Shown here: positions 7,869 to 17,124 of the stretch, piece after piece
How the letters are laid out: the number at the start of each line of letters is the position of its first letter
Numbering within the stretch: position 1 is the stretch's first letter
Assembly (NCBI RefSeq): GCF_001511835.1
Contig: NZ_LN997848.1
Location: 434,001 to 498,000 of the forward strand
Direction of reading: 5' to 3'
Origin: Magnetospirillum sp. XM-1
GTDB lineage: Bacteria > Pseudomonadota > Alphaproteobacteria > Rhodospirillales > Magnetospirillaceae
Length of the DNA stretch: 64,000 nt
Notes under the pieces: model-generated
Seen by the model: only the letters and a program-made list of their open reading frames with translations
Database searches by the model: none
Told to the model about the DNA's origin: nothing
Translations under genes and position numbers: made by a program

Positions 7869-10238
7869 ATGGGATCGGAATGGACACTGGCGGAAAGGCC
7901 AACAATCGAGTGCCTTCAGGGGATGGGCTATCGCTTCATTTCACCCGCCGATCACCCATCGCTGCGTGACGGCGAAAACCACGTCTTGTTCCGCCCCCTT
8001 CTGGTCGATGCCATCCGCCGCATCAATGGTCTGAACGAGGCCGATGCTCGGGCGGTCTATGTGGAACTGCTGGCGAAGGACGACAACGAGGACTGGCTGG
8101 GCATCCTTCGCGGCAATTACAGCCGCACGGTCCAGGGCAAGACGACCAAGCAGACCCTTCGGGTCATCGACTTCCAGAACCCCGCCAATAACGTCTTCAC
8201 CGTCACCAACCAGCTTTACGTCAAGGCCGAGAAATCCCGCATCCCCGACGTGGTGGTCCACGTTAACGGTATCCCGCTGGTGGTGATCGAGCTTAAGTCT
8301 CCCTTGAACAACAAGGACAAGACCGGCGAGGCGTTCGACCAAATCAGGCAATACGAACGGGACATTCCCCGGCTGTTTTTCTCCAATGTGTTCAACATCG
8401 TCAGCGACGGCACCAACTGCCTGTATGGGGCCACCGGCAGCCCCTCGAAGTTCTATGGCTCTTGGGGCGACCCTTGGCCGCGAAAGGCCGATGAGTTCAC
8501 CGATGAACTTTCCAAGGGAATGTGGAGCCTGCTGGAGCCGGGGCGTCTGCTCGATCTGATCGCCCACTTCGTGGTGTTCGAGGCGACCCGATCCGGCAAG
8601 GTCAAGAAGGTCTGCCGCTATCAGCAGTTCCGGGCGGTCAACAAGATCGTCAATCGCATCGTCGATGGAAAGCACCGCCGTGGCCTGATCTGGCACACCC
8701 AAGGGTCGGGTAAATCGCTGACCATGGTGTTCGCCGCGTTGAAGCTGAAAACCCATCTGACGGTCAACGATCCGGCACTTACCAATCCCAATATCATGGT
8801 GCTGACCGACCGCATCGATCTGGATGATCAGATCAGCCGCACCTTCCAGGCTTGCGGCCTGCCCAATCCGGTGCGGATCGAATCCATGGGTGATCTTCGG
8901 TCAGTCATTGGCAAGGGGCTGAACGGACTGACGGTGCTGTCCACCATTTTCAAGTTCGCCGGATCACAGCAGGCCATTCCGGATTCAGGGTCTTGGATCG
9001 TGATGGTGGACGAATGCCATCGCACCCAGGAAAAAGATTTGGGGGCGTACCTGCGTGCCACCCTGCCCGATGCCCGCTTCTTCGGGTTCACCGGCACACC
9101 GGTAAAAAAGAACGACAAGGACACCTACGCCAATTTTGGGATCGAGGGTGAAGGTTACCTCGACAAATACGGCATCGACGACGCCGTGGCCGATGGGGCG
9201 ACGGTCCCAATTCACTACACCGGGCGGAAGACCGATTGGCACATCGACGATGCCAAGATCGATATCCTGTTCGACAACTGGTTCGCCGACCTGCCCGACG
9301 ACAAACTGGCCGAGTTGAAGAAACGCGGCGTCACCATGGCCGATCTGGTCAAGCACCCCCGCCGGATTGGATTGATCGCCTATGACATCTGGACCCACTT
9401 CAAAGCCTATGCCTTGCCCGATGGATTCAAGGCCCAGATCGTGGCGTTCGACCGCGAAGCGGTGATCCTTTACAAGCAGGCCATGGACGCGGTGATCGCC
9501 GATGATCTGATCAACCAGGGGCTGTCGGAATCCGATGCCCACGATCAGGCCGCCGCCATGTCGGCCTGCGTCTATTCCAAATCCCAGGAAGACGACACCC
9601 TTGATGATCTATCCGATGTTGGTCGTCTGGTTGCCATTGATGCGGAAACCACGGGCTTTCGGGTGCCAACCGCTGCCGAGATCAAGAAGATGCCCAAGGG
9701 GCTGCGGTTGCCCGGCATCATGATCGAAATTGGCTGCATCGAATTGCTGCGTGGTGAAGACGGGTGGAAAACCGGTGAAAGCTGGCACCGCCGCATTCAG
9801 CCGGGCGGCCCAATCGCCAAAGCCTCCATCGCGGTTCATGGGATCAACCCCGCCGACCTGAAAGACGCCCCCCAGTTCCGCGATGTGCTGGACGAGTTCG
9901 AGACGTTCATTGGTCAGGACGTTCTGCTCGCCCACAGTGCCGAAAATGAGATCGAGTTTCTGAATTTCGAGTACGCCAGGGTAGGCCGGTGCGGCTTCGA
10001 TGAAGTCATTTTCTCGGACAATGATTTCGTCTGCACCCAAGAGCTATCACGGCAATTTTTCCCTGGCGTGCCGGGATCGTTGGACGTTCTGTGCGACCGG
10101 CTGTGGATCGACCGATCCGATAGATTCGAGCATCATGGTGCTCTACTCGATGCCCTTCTGACGGCAGAAGCCTTCATGAAGATGGCTGGCGGCTTCGTCC
10201 AGGACGACACACGCTACATGAGCTTTGGAGATCAGTAA
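7869..10238 (+). CDS. HsdR-like nuclease/helicase fused to a DnaQ-like 3'-5' exonuclease
   Basis: 789 aa. Residues 1 to about 565 are HsdR: nuclease core PDVVV...VVIELKS, QIRQYE motif, Walker A GSGKS, DECH box and TGTPV (motif III). RecA domain 2 begins but motifs V and VI and the HsdR C-terminus are absent. From about residue 586 the frame continues into a DEDDh exonuclease: DAETTG (D590/E592), IMIEIGCIEL, AVHGI, LAHSAENEIEFL and HHGALLDALLTAEAF, matching the end of DNA polymerase III epsilon. The usual Asp of motif Exo II appears as Glu. There is no frameshift at the junction. The start is the ATG at 7869 behind a run of six G. Either a real two-nuclease effector or an in-frame deletion chimera; translocation by this subunit is doubtful. 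Confidence 0.9.
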   Translation: MGSEWTLAERPTIECLQGMGYRFISPADHPSLRDGENHVLFRPLLVDAIRRINGLNEADARAVYVELLAKDDNEDWLGILRGNYSRTVQGKTTKQTLRVIDFQNPANNVFTVTNQLYVKAEKSRIPDVVVHVNGIPLVVIELKSPLNNKDKTGEAFDQIRQYERDIPRLFFSNVFNIVSDGTNCLYGATGSPSKFYGSWGDPWPRKADEFTDELSKGMWSLLEPGRLLDLIAHFVVFEATRSGKVKKVCRYQQFRAVNKIVNRIVDGKHRRGLIWHTQGSGKSLTMVFAALKLKTHLTVNDPALTNPNIMVLTDRIDLDDQISRTFQACGLPNPVRIESMGDLRSVIGKGLNGLTVLSTIFKFAGSQQAIPDSGSWIVMVDECHRTQEKDLGAYLRATLPDARFFGFTGTPVKKNDKDTYANFGIEGEGYLDKYGIDDAVADGATVPIHYTGRKTDWHIDDAKIDILFDNWFADLPDDKLAELKKRGVTMADLVKHPRRIGLIAYDIWTHFKAYALPDGFKAQIVAFDREAVILYKQAMDAVIADDLINQGLSESDAHDQAAAMSACVYSKSQEDDTLDDLSDVGRLVAIDAETTGFRVPTAAEIKKMPKGLRLPGIMIEIGCIELLRGEDGWKTGESWHRRIQPGGPIAKASIAVHGINPADLKDAPQFRDVLDEFETFIGQDVLLAHSAENEIEFLNFEYARVGRCGFDEVIFSDNDFVCTQELSRQFFPGVPGSLDVLCDRLWIDRSDRFEHHGALLDALLTAEAFMKMAGGFVQDDTRYMSFGDQ

Positions 10239-10386
10239 GCTGGGGAGCCAGACGCCTATAATGGTCGAGGCAGGTGAACTCGGTGTGACGACCTGATCAA
10301 GCGATTCATGCCAGCAGATGGACAATGCAAGCTGGCAGGGTGAAAGATAGATCAGCTATCCTTGGCTAAAGGTTGGAGCGTGTTTG

Positions 10387-11421
10387 ATGGTCAATTGGAT
10401 CGAGCCACAAAATTCAAAAACACGCGTGAGGAACGCAGGAAAGAGTATTAGAGATGGGAGTGAGGATGTTGACGATCTAGTTGTTGTCGAAAATTGGCGA
10501 GCTTGCCACTCTTATGTACTCAACACATTCCAGGCTAACTTGAGGAAACGCACGCGTGGAACAAATATAGTTGTTGCTCAACGTTTAAAACGACGACATA
10601 CGATATTCGATAAGCTCAGACGAGAGCCGCACATGCAGTTACCAACCATGCATGATATTGCGGGGTGCAGGCTGATTTTTGATGATGAAAATCAGCTTAT
10701 GGCGTTTCGGCGGAAGATGCATAAAGCTTCATTCCGGCACAAGTGCAACAGCAAAGATGATGATAGATACAATTATATAGCTCATCCCAAGGATAGCGGG
10801 TATCGTGGAATACATGATGTATATGAATACGATGTAAGAAGCGTTCAGGGTGTTAAGTGGAACGGGCTACATATTGAGATACAGTACAGAACAAAATATC
10901 AGCATGCTTGGGCTACTGCGGTTGAGGTGGCCGACCTAATTTCTACATCGAGAATTAAATTTAGCGATGCCGATTTCAACCACAAAAGATTCTTTCAGCT
11001 TGCAAGTGAGATAATTGCAAGGTCGCAAGAAGGTCGGAAATCATGTTTGCCTGATATGTCCGATCGCGACGTGGTGATGGAATTTAATCAGGTTGACCGG
11101 AGAATCGGCCTAATGCTGACATTTGAAAATCTAAAGCAATCAAAGGACAGAATATCATTTAAAATGAACACAATACTAATTTTCAAAGGAGACGTTGTTG
11201 ATGATGCTGAAAGTCTCTCTGTGGAAACTTTTGAAAGCGTAAATAAGGCCATATCTCGCTACGAGCAGCTAGAGAAAGAATACGCAGGGACTCTCACGGA
11301 TATAGTTCTCGTCAGGGCTGACACCTCTGAAGATATTAGAGTTGCGTTTAGAAACTATTTTTCCGATACAAATGACTTCATAATGTACGTGAATGAAGGT
11401 TGTAAAATTCTTCTTCGCTGA
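10387..11421 (+). CDS. RelA/SpoT-domain nucleotide pyrophosphotransferase
   Basis: 344 aa with a synthetase domain in the first about 200 residues: RLKRRHTIFDKL, DIAGCRLIF, GYRGIHDVYEY and EIQYRTKYQHAWATAVE, the signature of (p)ppGpp synthetases. There is no HD hydrolase, TGS or ACT domain, so it is a stand-alone synthetase with an unassigned C-terminal part of about 130 residues. It lies 150 bp after the R-M operon on the same strand and is AT-rich. Stand-alone RelA/SpoT proteins in islands are often toxSAS/CapRel-type anti-phage effectors, which is the likeliest role here, but substrate (GDP/GTP, ATP or tRNA) is unknown. No separate antitoxin is apparent. Confidence 0.85.
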   Translation: MVNWIEPQNSKTRVRNAGKSIRDGSEDVDDLVVVENWRACHSYVLNTFQANLRKRTRGTNIVVAQRLKRRHTIFDKLRREPHMQLPTMHDIAGCRLIFDDENQLMAFRRKMHKASFRHKCNSKDDDRYNYIAHPKDSGYRGIHDVYEYDVRSVQGVKWNGLHIEIQYRTKYQHAWATAVEVADLISTSRIKFSDADFNHKRFFQLASEIIARSQEGRKSCLPDMSDRDVVMEFNQVDRRIGLMLTFENLKQSKDRISFKMNTILIFKGDVVDDAESLSVETFESVNKAISRYEQLEKEYAGTLTDIVLVRADTSEDIRVAFRNYFSDTNDFIMYVNEGCKILLR

Positions 11422-11467
11422 CGGACGTGTAGGCGACGTAGGCAGGAAATTATCGAATTCTCGCAAT

Positions 11468-12178
11468 CTATTTGCCGACAACGCCAGGATGTAAGGCAAG
11501 GCTTTGGCCTGCGGCATGACCGGCTTCAAATGCATCAGCCGCGACCTTCTTCCCTGATGCCCGGCCACGACGCAGATTCAGGTCCAGCTTGGCGAATTCA
11601 GATTCCACGATGGCGTGGCGGACCACCACCAGATCACGGCCACTGCCGACCCGATTGGCTTCGTCGCGTTCGGCCTTCATGGCGACCAGCTTCTCACCAA
11701 TCGACACCGCCATACCGAACAAGAACGATCCCTTTTCGTCCTTGCCGTAGCGAATGATCCGCTTACTGACCGCATACTGGACCCAGGCAGTCTGCATGGC
11801 GGTGGCGATCACGTCGTAGACGTAATGGGTCATCTCGATGCTGGGACGAAGTCCGAAGAAGACGTACCGGATGCCCTTGTCGTCCTTCTCCCGCCAGACC
11901 TTGCAATCGCAATATTCGGCGATGGCCGGGATGCAGGCGGAGATCGGCTGTCGCTGCTTGCGGTTGGTTTCGATGGTGGACTTTTCACACTGCTCTTCAC
12001 GGATTTCCAGGTCCGTCATGGACAGGTCATGGCGATCCAATAGCTCGGCCACTTTCGCCGCCGCCGCCAAGGCTTCTTCCTCGGTGCAGCCATTCGCGAT
12101 GGTCTTGGCCCGAAGTGCCTGGAGCCGGGTCTTCAGATTGTCGAGATCGGTGGTCATGGCCATAGTGTAGTTCTGCAT
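11468..12178 (-). CDS. DUF2786-domain protein
   Basis: 236 aa. The N-terminal segment (LKTRLQALRAKTIANGCTEE, then AAKVAELLDRHDLSM) matches the DUF2786 helical domain; the rest resembles the part usually attached to it in phage and island proteins. Function is unknown. The start is uncertain: ATGs at 12178, 12163 and 12157 lack a strong Shine-Dalgarno. It lies convergent to the RelA/SpoT gene, with their ends 46 bp apart. Confidence 0.65.
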   Translation of the reverse strand: MQNYTMAMTTDLDNLKTRLQALRAKTIANGCTEEEALAAAAKVAELLDRHDLSMTDLEIREEQCEKSTIETNRKQRQPISACIPAIAEYCDCKVWREKDDKGIRYVFFGLRPSIEMTHYVYDVIATAMQTAWVQYAVSKRIIRYGKDEKGSFLFGMAVSIGEKLVAMKAERDEANRVGSGRDLVVVRHAIVESEFAKLDLNLRRGRASGKKVAADAFEAGHAAGQSLALHPGVVGK

Positions 12179-12201
12179 GGGGCAGAGGGAAACAATGTCC
12201 G

Positions 12202-12804
12202 TCAGTTTCGGACCCGCTCCAACCAGCCGGGGTCTTCCGGATATTTTTCCAGCAATTTCGACATCCGACTGATCGCAAAATTTGCGATGTCATCACAATG
12301 CTGAATAAGCGACCCATTGTTTTTCACATATCGCATGTCGCGGAATGCAACCTGTGCGTAGGTCAAAATGTCACGCGACTCAGACATCACGATACCATGA
12401 GATATGAAGCCGACCGATGGGGCGAACCACAGATCATGATCGTTCAACCATGCCATCGAAATCTCTGCATACCGGCTGATCTTTCTCTCAAGGTTTGAGC
12501 AGTACACCCCACGATCATGCAAGGTCATGCCGTTGCTGTCTCGTCCAAGGACAGCCGCTTGCTCCATTTGCCAGTAACCTGGGATGTTGATCTCGTCATA
12601 TGTGAGAGGTGGCGGCGATGGCTTCGAGCCGAGGGAGTAATAATTCGGCAGGCCAGGATCGCGTGGATAGATCGGCGGAGGAGCGGCCTTAACCACACCG
12701 GCAACACCTTTGTCCGTCATATAGAAGACGCCTTCCTGTGCATTTGCGGCAAATGTCGCAGTTAACAGCAAGCAGACTGATAGCAGCATGACTTGCGAAC
12801 GCAT
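12202..12804 (-). CDS. Secreted protein of unknown function, 200 aa
   Basis: The ATG at 12804 is preceded by GGAGG, so I prefer it to the in-frame ATG at 12816. A clear Sec signal peptide (MRSQVMLLSVCLLLTATFA, cleavage near ANA-QE) is followed by a proline-rich segment and a region with two cysteines, one in VYCSNLER and one in QHCDD. No family is recognised. Export to the periplasm is likely. It ends 23 bp before the DUF2786 gene. Confidence 0.6.
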   Translation of the reverse strand: MRSQVMLLSVCLLLTATFAANAQEGVFYMTDKGVAGVVKAAPPPIYPRDPGLPNYYSLGSKPSPPPLTYDEINIPGYWQMEQAAVLGRDSNGMTLHDRGVYCSNLERKISRYAEISMAWLNDHDLWFAPSVGFISHGIVMSESRDILTYAQVAFRDMRYVKNNGSLIQHCDDIANFAISRMSKLLEKYPEDPGWLERVRN

Positions 12805-12887
12805 AATGCCCTCCAAGCAATCTGATGTTTGTGCTTGTTACAATATAACCACATAAATACATAGTATCAATATATGCGGGGTAAGCT

Positions 12888-13079
12888 ATGCGATTAAATG
12901 ACTTTACGATTTCTCCAGAAAATGCTGTTTCTGTTGCTCCGGGACGATTGCCGCCGGTTTATGATGAAAATCTCGTTAGATTTGAGGTGATGGCCGTCCT
13001 TGACCTACTCCGAGGTGCTTTACATGATGCTCAACGTCTTCTCGACTTGATTGACCGAGTTCCAACATCGCGTTTGTGA
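12888..13079 (+). CDS. Small hypothetical protein, 63 aa
   Basis: A short frame with a weak Shine-Dalgarno. The C-terminal half is a predicted helix (VMAVLDLLRGALHDAQRLLD). Its last 49 nt overlap the convergent phosphatase gene. No homologue is recognised, so coding status is uncertain. Confidence 0.35.
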   Translation: MRLNDFTISPENAVSVAPGRLPPVYDENLVRFEVMAVLDLLRGALHDAQRLLDLIDRVPTSRL

Positions 13080-13576
13080 CCGTCAACCGCAGCAACCATT
13101 CGGCCTTCAGCACGAAGAATCCGGTCTGCGAATTTTACGATGAGCCTGTTTGGCATCGCTCCGGGCCGTAGCTCCATGATCAGTTCCATGGCTTCTGCCG
13201 CAGGTACGTGCATGCAAGCCAGTACATATGCCGCTGACGTTGACCTGCTGATCCCAGCCCAACAATGGCACAAAACCCGGCCACCGCTGGGTATCTCACG
13301 ACCAAAATCGATGATGGCCTGGGCATGGTCCACGCTGGGGTGTTCGTTCCGTCCCTGTCGATCAAGAGACCTTCCGACGGCTCCCCCCATGGCATGCAGG
13401 TCGAAAAATCTGAGGCTCAGCACCTTGATCGATCCAGGGAAAACCAGTGGATCGTCTTGGTCATCGCCAGGGTCGAGTATCGAGATGACGTGCGACGGGC
13501 GAAGCGATTCCAACTCGTCAGCCAGTTCGTCCAGTCCGCAGATCGACATCATGAATGGCAATTTTCCCTTGGTCAT
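13031..13576 (-). CDS. Tyrosine/dual-specificity phosphatase-like protein
   Basis: 181 aa from the ATG at 13576, preceded by GGGGGAG; a longer frame to 13696 lacks a ribosome site. The P-loop CHCWAGISRS carries the C-x5-R-S signature of cysteine phosphatases, with Cys about residue 103 and Arg six residues later. A general-acid Asp may be in FFDLHAMGG. It resembles the alphaproteobacterial family of stand-alone tyrosine phosphatase-like proteins; the substrate is unknown. Confidence 0.75.
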   Translation of the reverse strand: MTKGKLPFMMSICGLDELADELESLRPSHVISILDPGDDQDDPLVFPGSIKVLSLRFFDLHAMGGAVGRSLDRQGRNEHPSVDHAQAIIDFGREIPSGGRVLCHCWAGISRSTSAAYVLACMHVPAAEAMELIMELRPGAMPNRLIVKFADRILRAEGRMVAAVDGHKRDVGTRSIKSRRR

Positions 13577-13711
13577 GATGCTCCCCCTGTTCATGGCCGT
13601 GAACAATATCAGGTTTGAATGTGTCGGCCAATTTGGGCGATCAAAATAAGTGCTCCCATATGAAGGCGTTCGCAGCTTGGATAAATACACCTGCAACAGC
13701 AGGAGTCGTTC

Positions 13712-14020
13712 ATGCGAAAATTAGAAGAGATATATAAAGAGATTCATTTGTTGGGAATTGTAACTTCTGGCCGCGAATTTGGTGAATGGTTAAACAGAAG
13801 CGAAAGCTACCTTAGTAGCTCAAAATCAAGAGGCAGACGAATTTCGACAGAAGCACTTTTGGCGTTGGTTTCAAATGTGTCTGAGGTGATTGATTCGACA
13901 AATGAAGCATCAGTTCTTTGTTCAGATAAAAGCCAAATCATGGAATTTCAAGAAGGTATCAAGGCACTCAAGATTCTTGAGAATGAAGCATGGACCGAAA
14001 TCTGGCGTCGGGTGAGGTGA
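13712..14020 (+). CDS. Hypothetical protein resembling DUF6626
   Basis: 102 aa with AGGAG before the ATG. The segment EIHLLGIVTSGREFGEWLNR followed by SYLSSSKSRGR reads like a small helix-turn-helix-type protein seen in magnetospirilla and relatives, which I recall as DUF6626; this assignment is from memory. The C-terminal third is variable. It is AT-rich and probably an accessory regulator. Confidence 0.5.
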   Translation: MRKLEEIYKEIHLLGIVTSGREFGEWLNRSESYLSSSKSRGRRISTEALLALVSNVSEVIDSTNEASVLCSDKSQIMEFQEGIKALKILENEAWTEIWRRVR

Positions 14021-14067
14021 TGCGTAATGTGGCAGGAAGCACCCCACCCTGCCACACCACACCATGA

Positions 14068-14607
14068 TCACGCAGCTTCCGGCGTAGTACTGGTCTCTGG
14101 AACCGCCTTGGCCCGACGCCAGACCCAACGCATCTTCGACCCCATTCGCATTACGATTCCCCCCGGCTTGGTGGTGAGGGTCTTGATGAGGGTGAATTCT
14201 CCATTGACGTCCATCGCCATCAAATCCACCTCGATCCGACCTGGGCTTGGGATCGACATAACTAAATAGGGCACGCAAGCAGTATCGTCTTGACCAAGCA
14301 AGGTCCAATTTCCACAGCGACCCTTGGGCTTGGTGATAACTGGGCTGAAATATGTTCTGGCATTCAGGCTGATAGCTTTTGTGTATATTCTATATATTTC
14401 CACAAATGATGCCTTTGATTTGTAGGTTCCGTCTATCAGTTTATGGAGGTCATCGTAGCTGCTGAATTTGACGGTGTATTCAACGCCATCAATTTCGATA
14501 AGTCCGCTGAACTGGTATCTTGAACTGAATGCCAGTGATTTATGTCCTTTTTTCGGGATATCTCTTGGTTCTTCCCGAAATACGCAAAAATAGTCGAGTT
14601 CAAACAT
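14068..14607 (-). CDS. Hypothetical protein, 179 aa
   Basis: I do not recognise a family. It is soluble and beta-rich in character (YQFSGLIEIDGVEYTVKFSS), with a Lys/Arg-rich stretch near the C-terminus (MRMGSKMRWVWRRAK). There is no signal peptide or cysteine motif. It is convergent with the 102-aa gene, and a repeat-rich non-coding stretch lies upstream of its start. Confidence 0.5.
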   Translation of the reverse strand: MFELDYFCVFREEPRDIPKKGHKSLAFSSRYQFSGLIEIDGVEYTVKFSSYDDLHKLIDGTYKSKASFVEIYRIYTKAISLNARTYFSPVITKPKGRCGNWTLLGQDDTACVPYLVMSIPSPGRIEVDLMAMDVNGEFTLIKTLTTKPGGIVMRMGSKMRWVWRRAKAVPETSTTPEAA

Positions 14608-14673
14608 GGTTATGATGTGTCCTTTGTTTCTGGTTCTCTCCTGAGTTAGTCTATATTGTTGACTAAAAAGTTA

Positions 14674-14710
14674 GACTTAGTCTATGTTGGTATCCAATAT
14701 AGACTAAGTC
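14674..14710. repeat. 17-bp stem hairpin with TAT loop
   Basis: The left arm GACTTAGTCTATGTTGG (14674-14690) and right arm CCAATATAGACTAAGTC (14694-14710) pair over 17 bp with one G-U type mismatch and a three-base loop. There is no T run, so it is not a classical terminator. TTAGTCTATATTG at 14646 is an extra direct copy of part of the left arm. It lies just upstream of the 179-aa gene. Confidence 0.6.
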
Positions 14711-14739
14711 GCACTTTAGCTAATCACGGATTAGCCATA

Positions 14740-14925
14740 TCCAACACCGACAACTCACTCCTTTCGTCTGTCCAAGACCAAGACGCCTGCGGCGTCATGA
14801 CAAAATGAACAACTCATTTCCTTCGTTGGTCCCAAAACCAAGACGCCTTCGGCGTCATCATGGATTTCAACTCATGTGGTTCAGGTCCAACACCGACAAC
14901 TCGTCACTTCGTTCCGTCACAACAC
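14740..14925. repeat. Degenerate tandem repeat of about 60 bp
   Basis: Units begin ACAACTC at 14750, 14809 and 14896. Each of the first two ends in a hairpin GACGCC-NNN-GGCGTC (14782-14796 and 14842-14856, exactly 60 bp apart). TCCAACACCGACAACTC occurs exactly twice, around 14740 and 14885. Confidence 0.5.
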
Positions 14926-15391
14926 CACCCTGCCCCCGGCAGGGGATCAGATCGACTACGCCTATGGCGGCTCAAGCCGGTTCATATGGAGTAGCCGAAG
15001 GCGTTTCATGGCCTCGACGAAGCCATTTTCGAATGGGCTAACATGAATCGGCAATTTGTTTGTTATTTGCTGATAGCAAGTAGTCCCCTGAATATCCAGC
15101 TTATATCCATCATGATTGATGTCAGATTAATCTGGCAATTTACTGCACGTGGCTTGTCATCATCTTAATGTGACGCTAAATGCGGTCACCTGTCAGACCT
15201 AACAATCTCCAGCGAAGTCCAGCACTGATGCGTCAATGCAGCAACGCATCGCCGTATGTCTGTATGTGTGATTTGATTAATTGGCATCATGTGGCCGTGC
15301 GGCCATATCATGAAATATATTAATGCCGCTATATTGGCCTTTATTAATTACGGCCTTATCATGCTTTCAAGGTTAACGTATGGAGGCTATT

Positions 15392-15829
15392 ATGTTGCAG
15401 CTTAAGTTTTCCGACGAAAAGAAGATTCTGGTTTCCGAAGCCCGGAAAAAGACCCCCCGGCAGGTTGTGCTGGATGGCATCCAGAATCAGGTCGAACTGC
15501 TGAAGAATCCCGGCTTCACCGTCGAACGGGTTCGCTATTCCAAGGGTGCCGAAAACGGCAACACGCGGCAGAGCATCAGTCGTCCGCCCCAGCCCTGGTT
15601 CTGGCGGTCGGCTAAAGACGGTAACCTGCTGCTGGAAATTCGTTACGGCAGGACGCCTGTCGAACTCCAGGGACAGGGGATGGCCAACACCGTGATTGCG
15701 GGCAAGACCCCGGCGGATGCAATCAAAGTGCTGGAGCAGATCGCTACTGCCGTGAAGGCCGGGGAACTCGATGAACCTCTGGAGGCTGCCCGCATCAAGG
15801 CGAAGCATCGTCGCGGCAAGTCCGAGTAG
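15392..15829 (+). CDS. Hypothetical protein, 145 aa (DUF6641-like?)
   Basis: I prefer the ATG at 15392 (MLQLKFSDEKK) behind TATGGAGGCTATT. Basic and soluble, with a central segment (PPQPWFWRSAKDGNLLLEIR) and a C-terminal helix containing AVKAGELD. The same AVxAGELD tail appears in a frameshifted gene in E2 (39193-39395), so this is a gene family shared by the two elements. A DUF6641 assignment is from memory and weak. Function unknown. Confidence 0.55.
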   Translation: MLQLKFSDEKKILVSEARKKTPRQVVLDGIQNQVELLKNPGFTVERVRYSKGAENGNTRQSISRPPQPWFWRSAKDGNLLLEIRYGRTPVELQGQGMANTVIAGKTPADAIKVLEQIATAVKAGELDEPLEAARIKAKHRRGKSE

Positions 15830-16256
15830 CAGATCATCATCGGATTGCGTTACCGGGGCAGGTTGGTGATCAATTAGGGGGATGTCATCGGCAAAATGCG
15901 ATGACCAGCAAATCGCTTAACCCTCCGCAATGATTCATCGGCCTGCCCAATTTTTCTGCTCACGTTGGGATTCACTCAGAACACGATGGGTGCCAGAGGA
16001 GCCAAGGCTTTCTTTTGACAGCATCAAAATCGCTAAATTTTACGCAGTTGGTCAATGCAGTTAGTGTTTATATAATTTGCCTTAAATTTATGATCAAGCT
16101 TTAAGCATCACAATCTATCTCATGCCTTTGTGGCTCGACTATGACGTGGCATAATTTTATTGGCTGGAATCTTGAGCCCACTCTGCTCACCCGTGCATTC
16201 ACGCATGCTTGTCTTGTTAATTTTTCAACAAGTTATGTAAATGCTAAATAGTTAGG
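15830..16256. other. Non-coding AT-rich region
   Basis: 427 bp between two genes pointing towards each other. I see no gene or strong structure in it. Confidence 0.4.
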
Positions 16257-16709
16257 CTAATCAAATTTCATATAATTAGCGATTGTGCCGTCATCAATCC
16301 CCATCTCATCAATGTATTTTTTTAGTTTTTGATCTTCTTCTTTGATGTGCGAATTTATCCAATCTTTAATTGTATTGGCAAGAAAATAAATAGCCTTCCG
16401 ATCATCGACGCAAACGCTTAGTGCTTGTTCATTAATAATTGCAACAAATTGTTTATGTCTTTCAATATGGTTATCTATCCATTGAGCGTATCCAATCCGC
16501 CTCATGAATAGCTCTTCACGATCAAAGTGTGCTCTGGCGTAATTTTTTAGAAGCTTTACGGAGTCTCTGAAGGATCGTGCATCTGCTTCGCCGGAGTTGG
16601 CCAAATCTACAATGAGATTGGCTATGTCGAAAAATACCTTATGGTCGTTATCAATTGTTTCGTTCCCAATTAGCAAGCTGTCTGTCCACACGAAGTATTC
16701 GTATTTCAT
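16257..16709 (-). CDS. Bacteriohemerythrin
   Basis: 150 aa from the ATG at 16709, which has GGAG 8 nt upstream. All diiron ligands of the family are present: H23 (IDNDH), H61 and E65 (HFDREE), H81 and H85 (HIERH), then H121-x4-D126. It should bind O2 reversibly in the cytoplasm as a store, carrier or sensor. It is AT-rich compared with the core and is one of four hemerythrin-domain proteins in E1 plus E2. Confidence 0.93.
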   Translation of the reverse strand: MKYEYFVWTDSLLIGNETIDNDHKVFFDIANLIVDLANSGEADARSFRDSVKLLKNYARAHFDREELFMRRIGYAQWIDNHIERHKQFVAIINEQALSVCVDDRKAIYFLANTIKDWINSHIKEEDQKLKKYIDEMGIDDGTIANYMKFD

Positions 16710-17124
16710 TGCCAAATCTCCATCGGCAGTACCAAGCGGCTGTTTTGGTTCTGTATTAAAAACTGACTGTTCGTAGGGCTGAAAATAACGTAGCTGGGTC
16801 GCAAAGTTTGAGCGATGGTGATGGTCAGTGATATTTATATTTGGAGTGTTTAAGGCAAACAGGACACTCTATGCGTGAAAAGTTTCGCATCGCAATCCAC
16901 TGCCTTGGTAGGCCCATATGGGATTAGTCGTTGGGAAAACTAAATTTTGTCGCATTGAGTTTATCTCGCCAACACGCCAAATTTTTCCTGCACCAAAGCA
17001 ATATCACTCTGTTGCGTCAGGTTTTTGGAGGGGGACACGCCCAAATCGGGTTCTGTCTCGTGGCTCAGCAGGCTGATTGGAGATCAACCTTTCCTGCACA
17101 CTTCCGTGGTGCCGACAAAGGCTG
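16710..17124. other. Non-coding region
   Basis: About 415 bp upstream of the hemerythrin and downstream of the small recombinase. I see no convincing gene. The promoter of the hemerythrin is expected near 16730-16850. Confidence 0.4.

Larger units (their letters stand above)
14608..15391. other. Non-coding, repeat-rich region
   Basis: No credible gene in about 780 bp. It contains the long hairpin at 14674-14710, a degenerate tandem array at 14740-14925, and an AT-rich stretch (15050-15390) that probably holds the promoter of the 145-aa gene. Confidence 0.5.
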
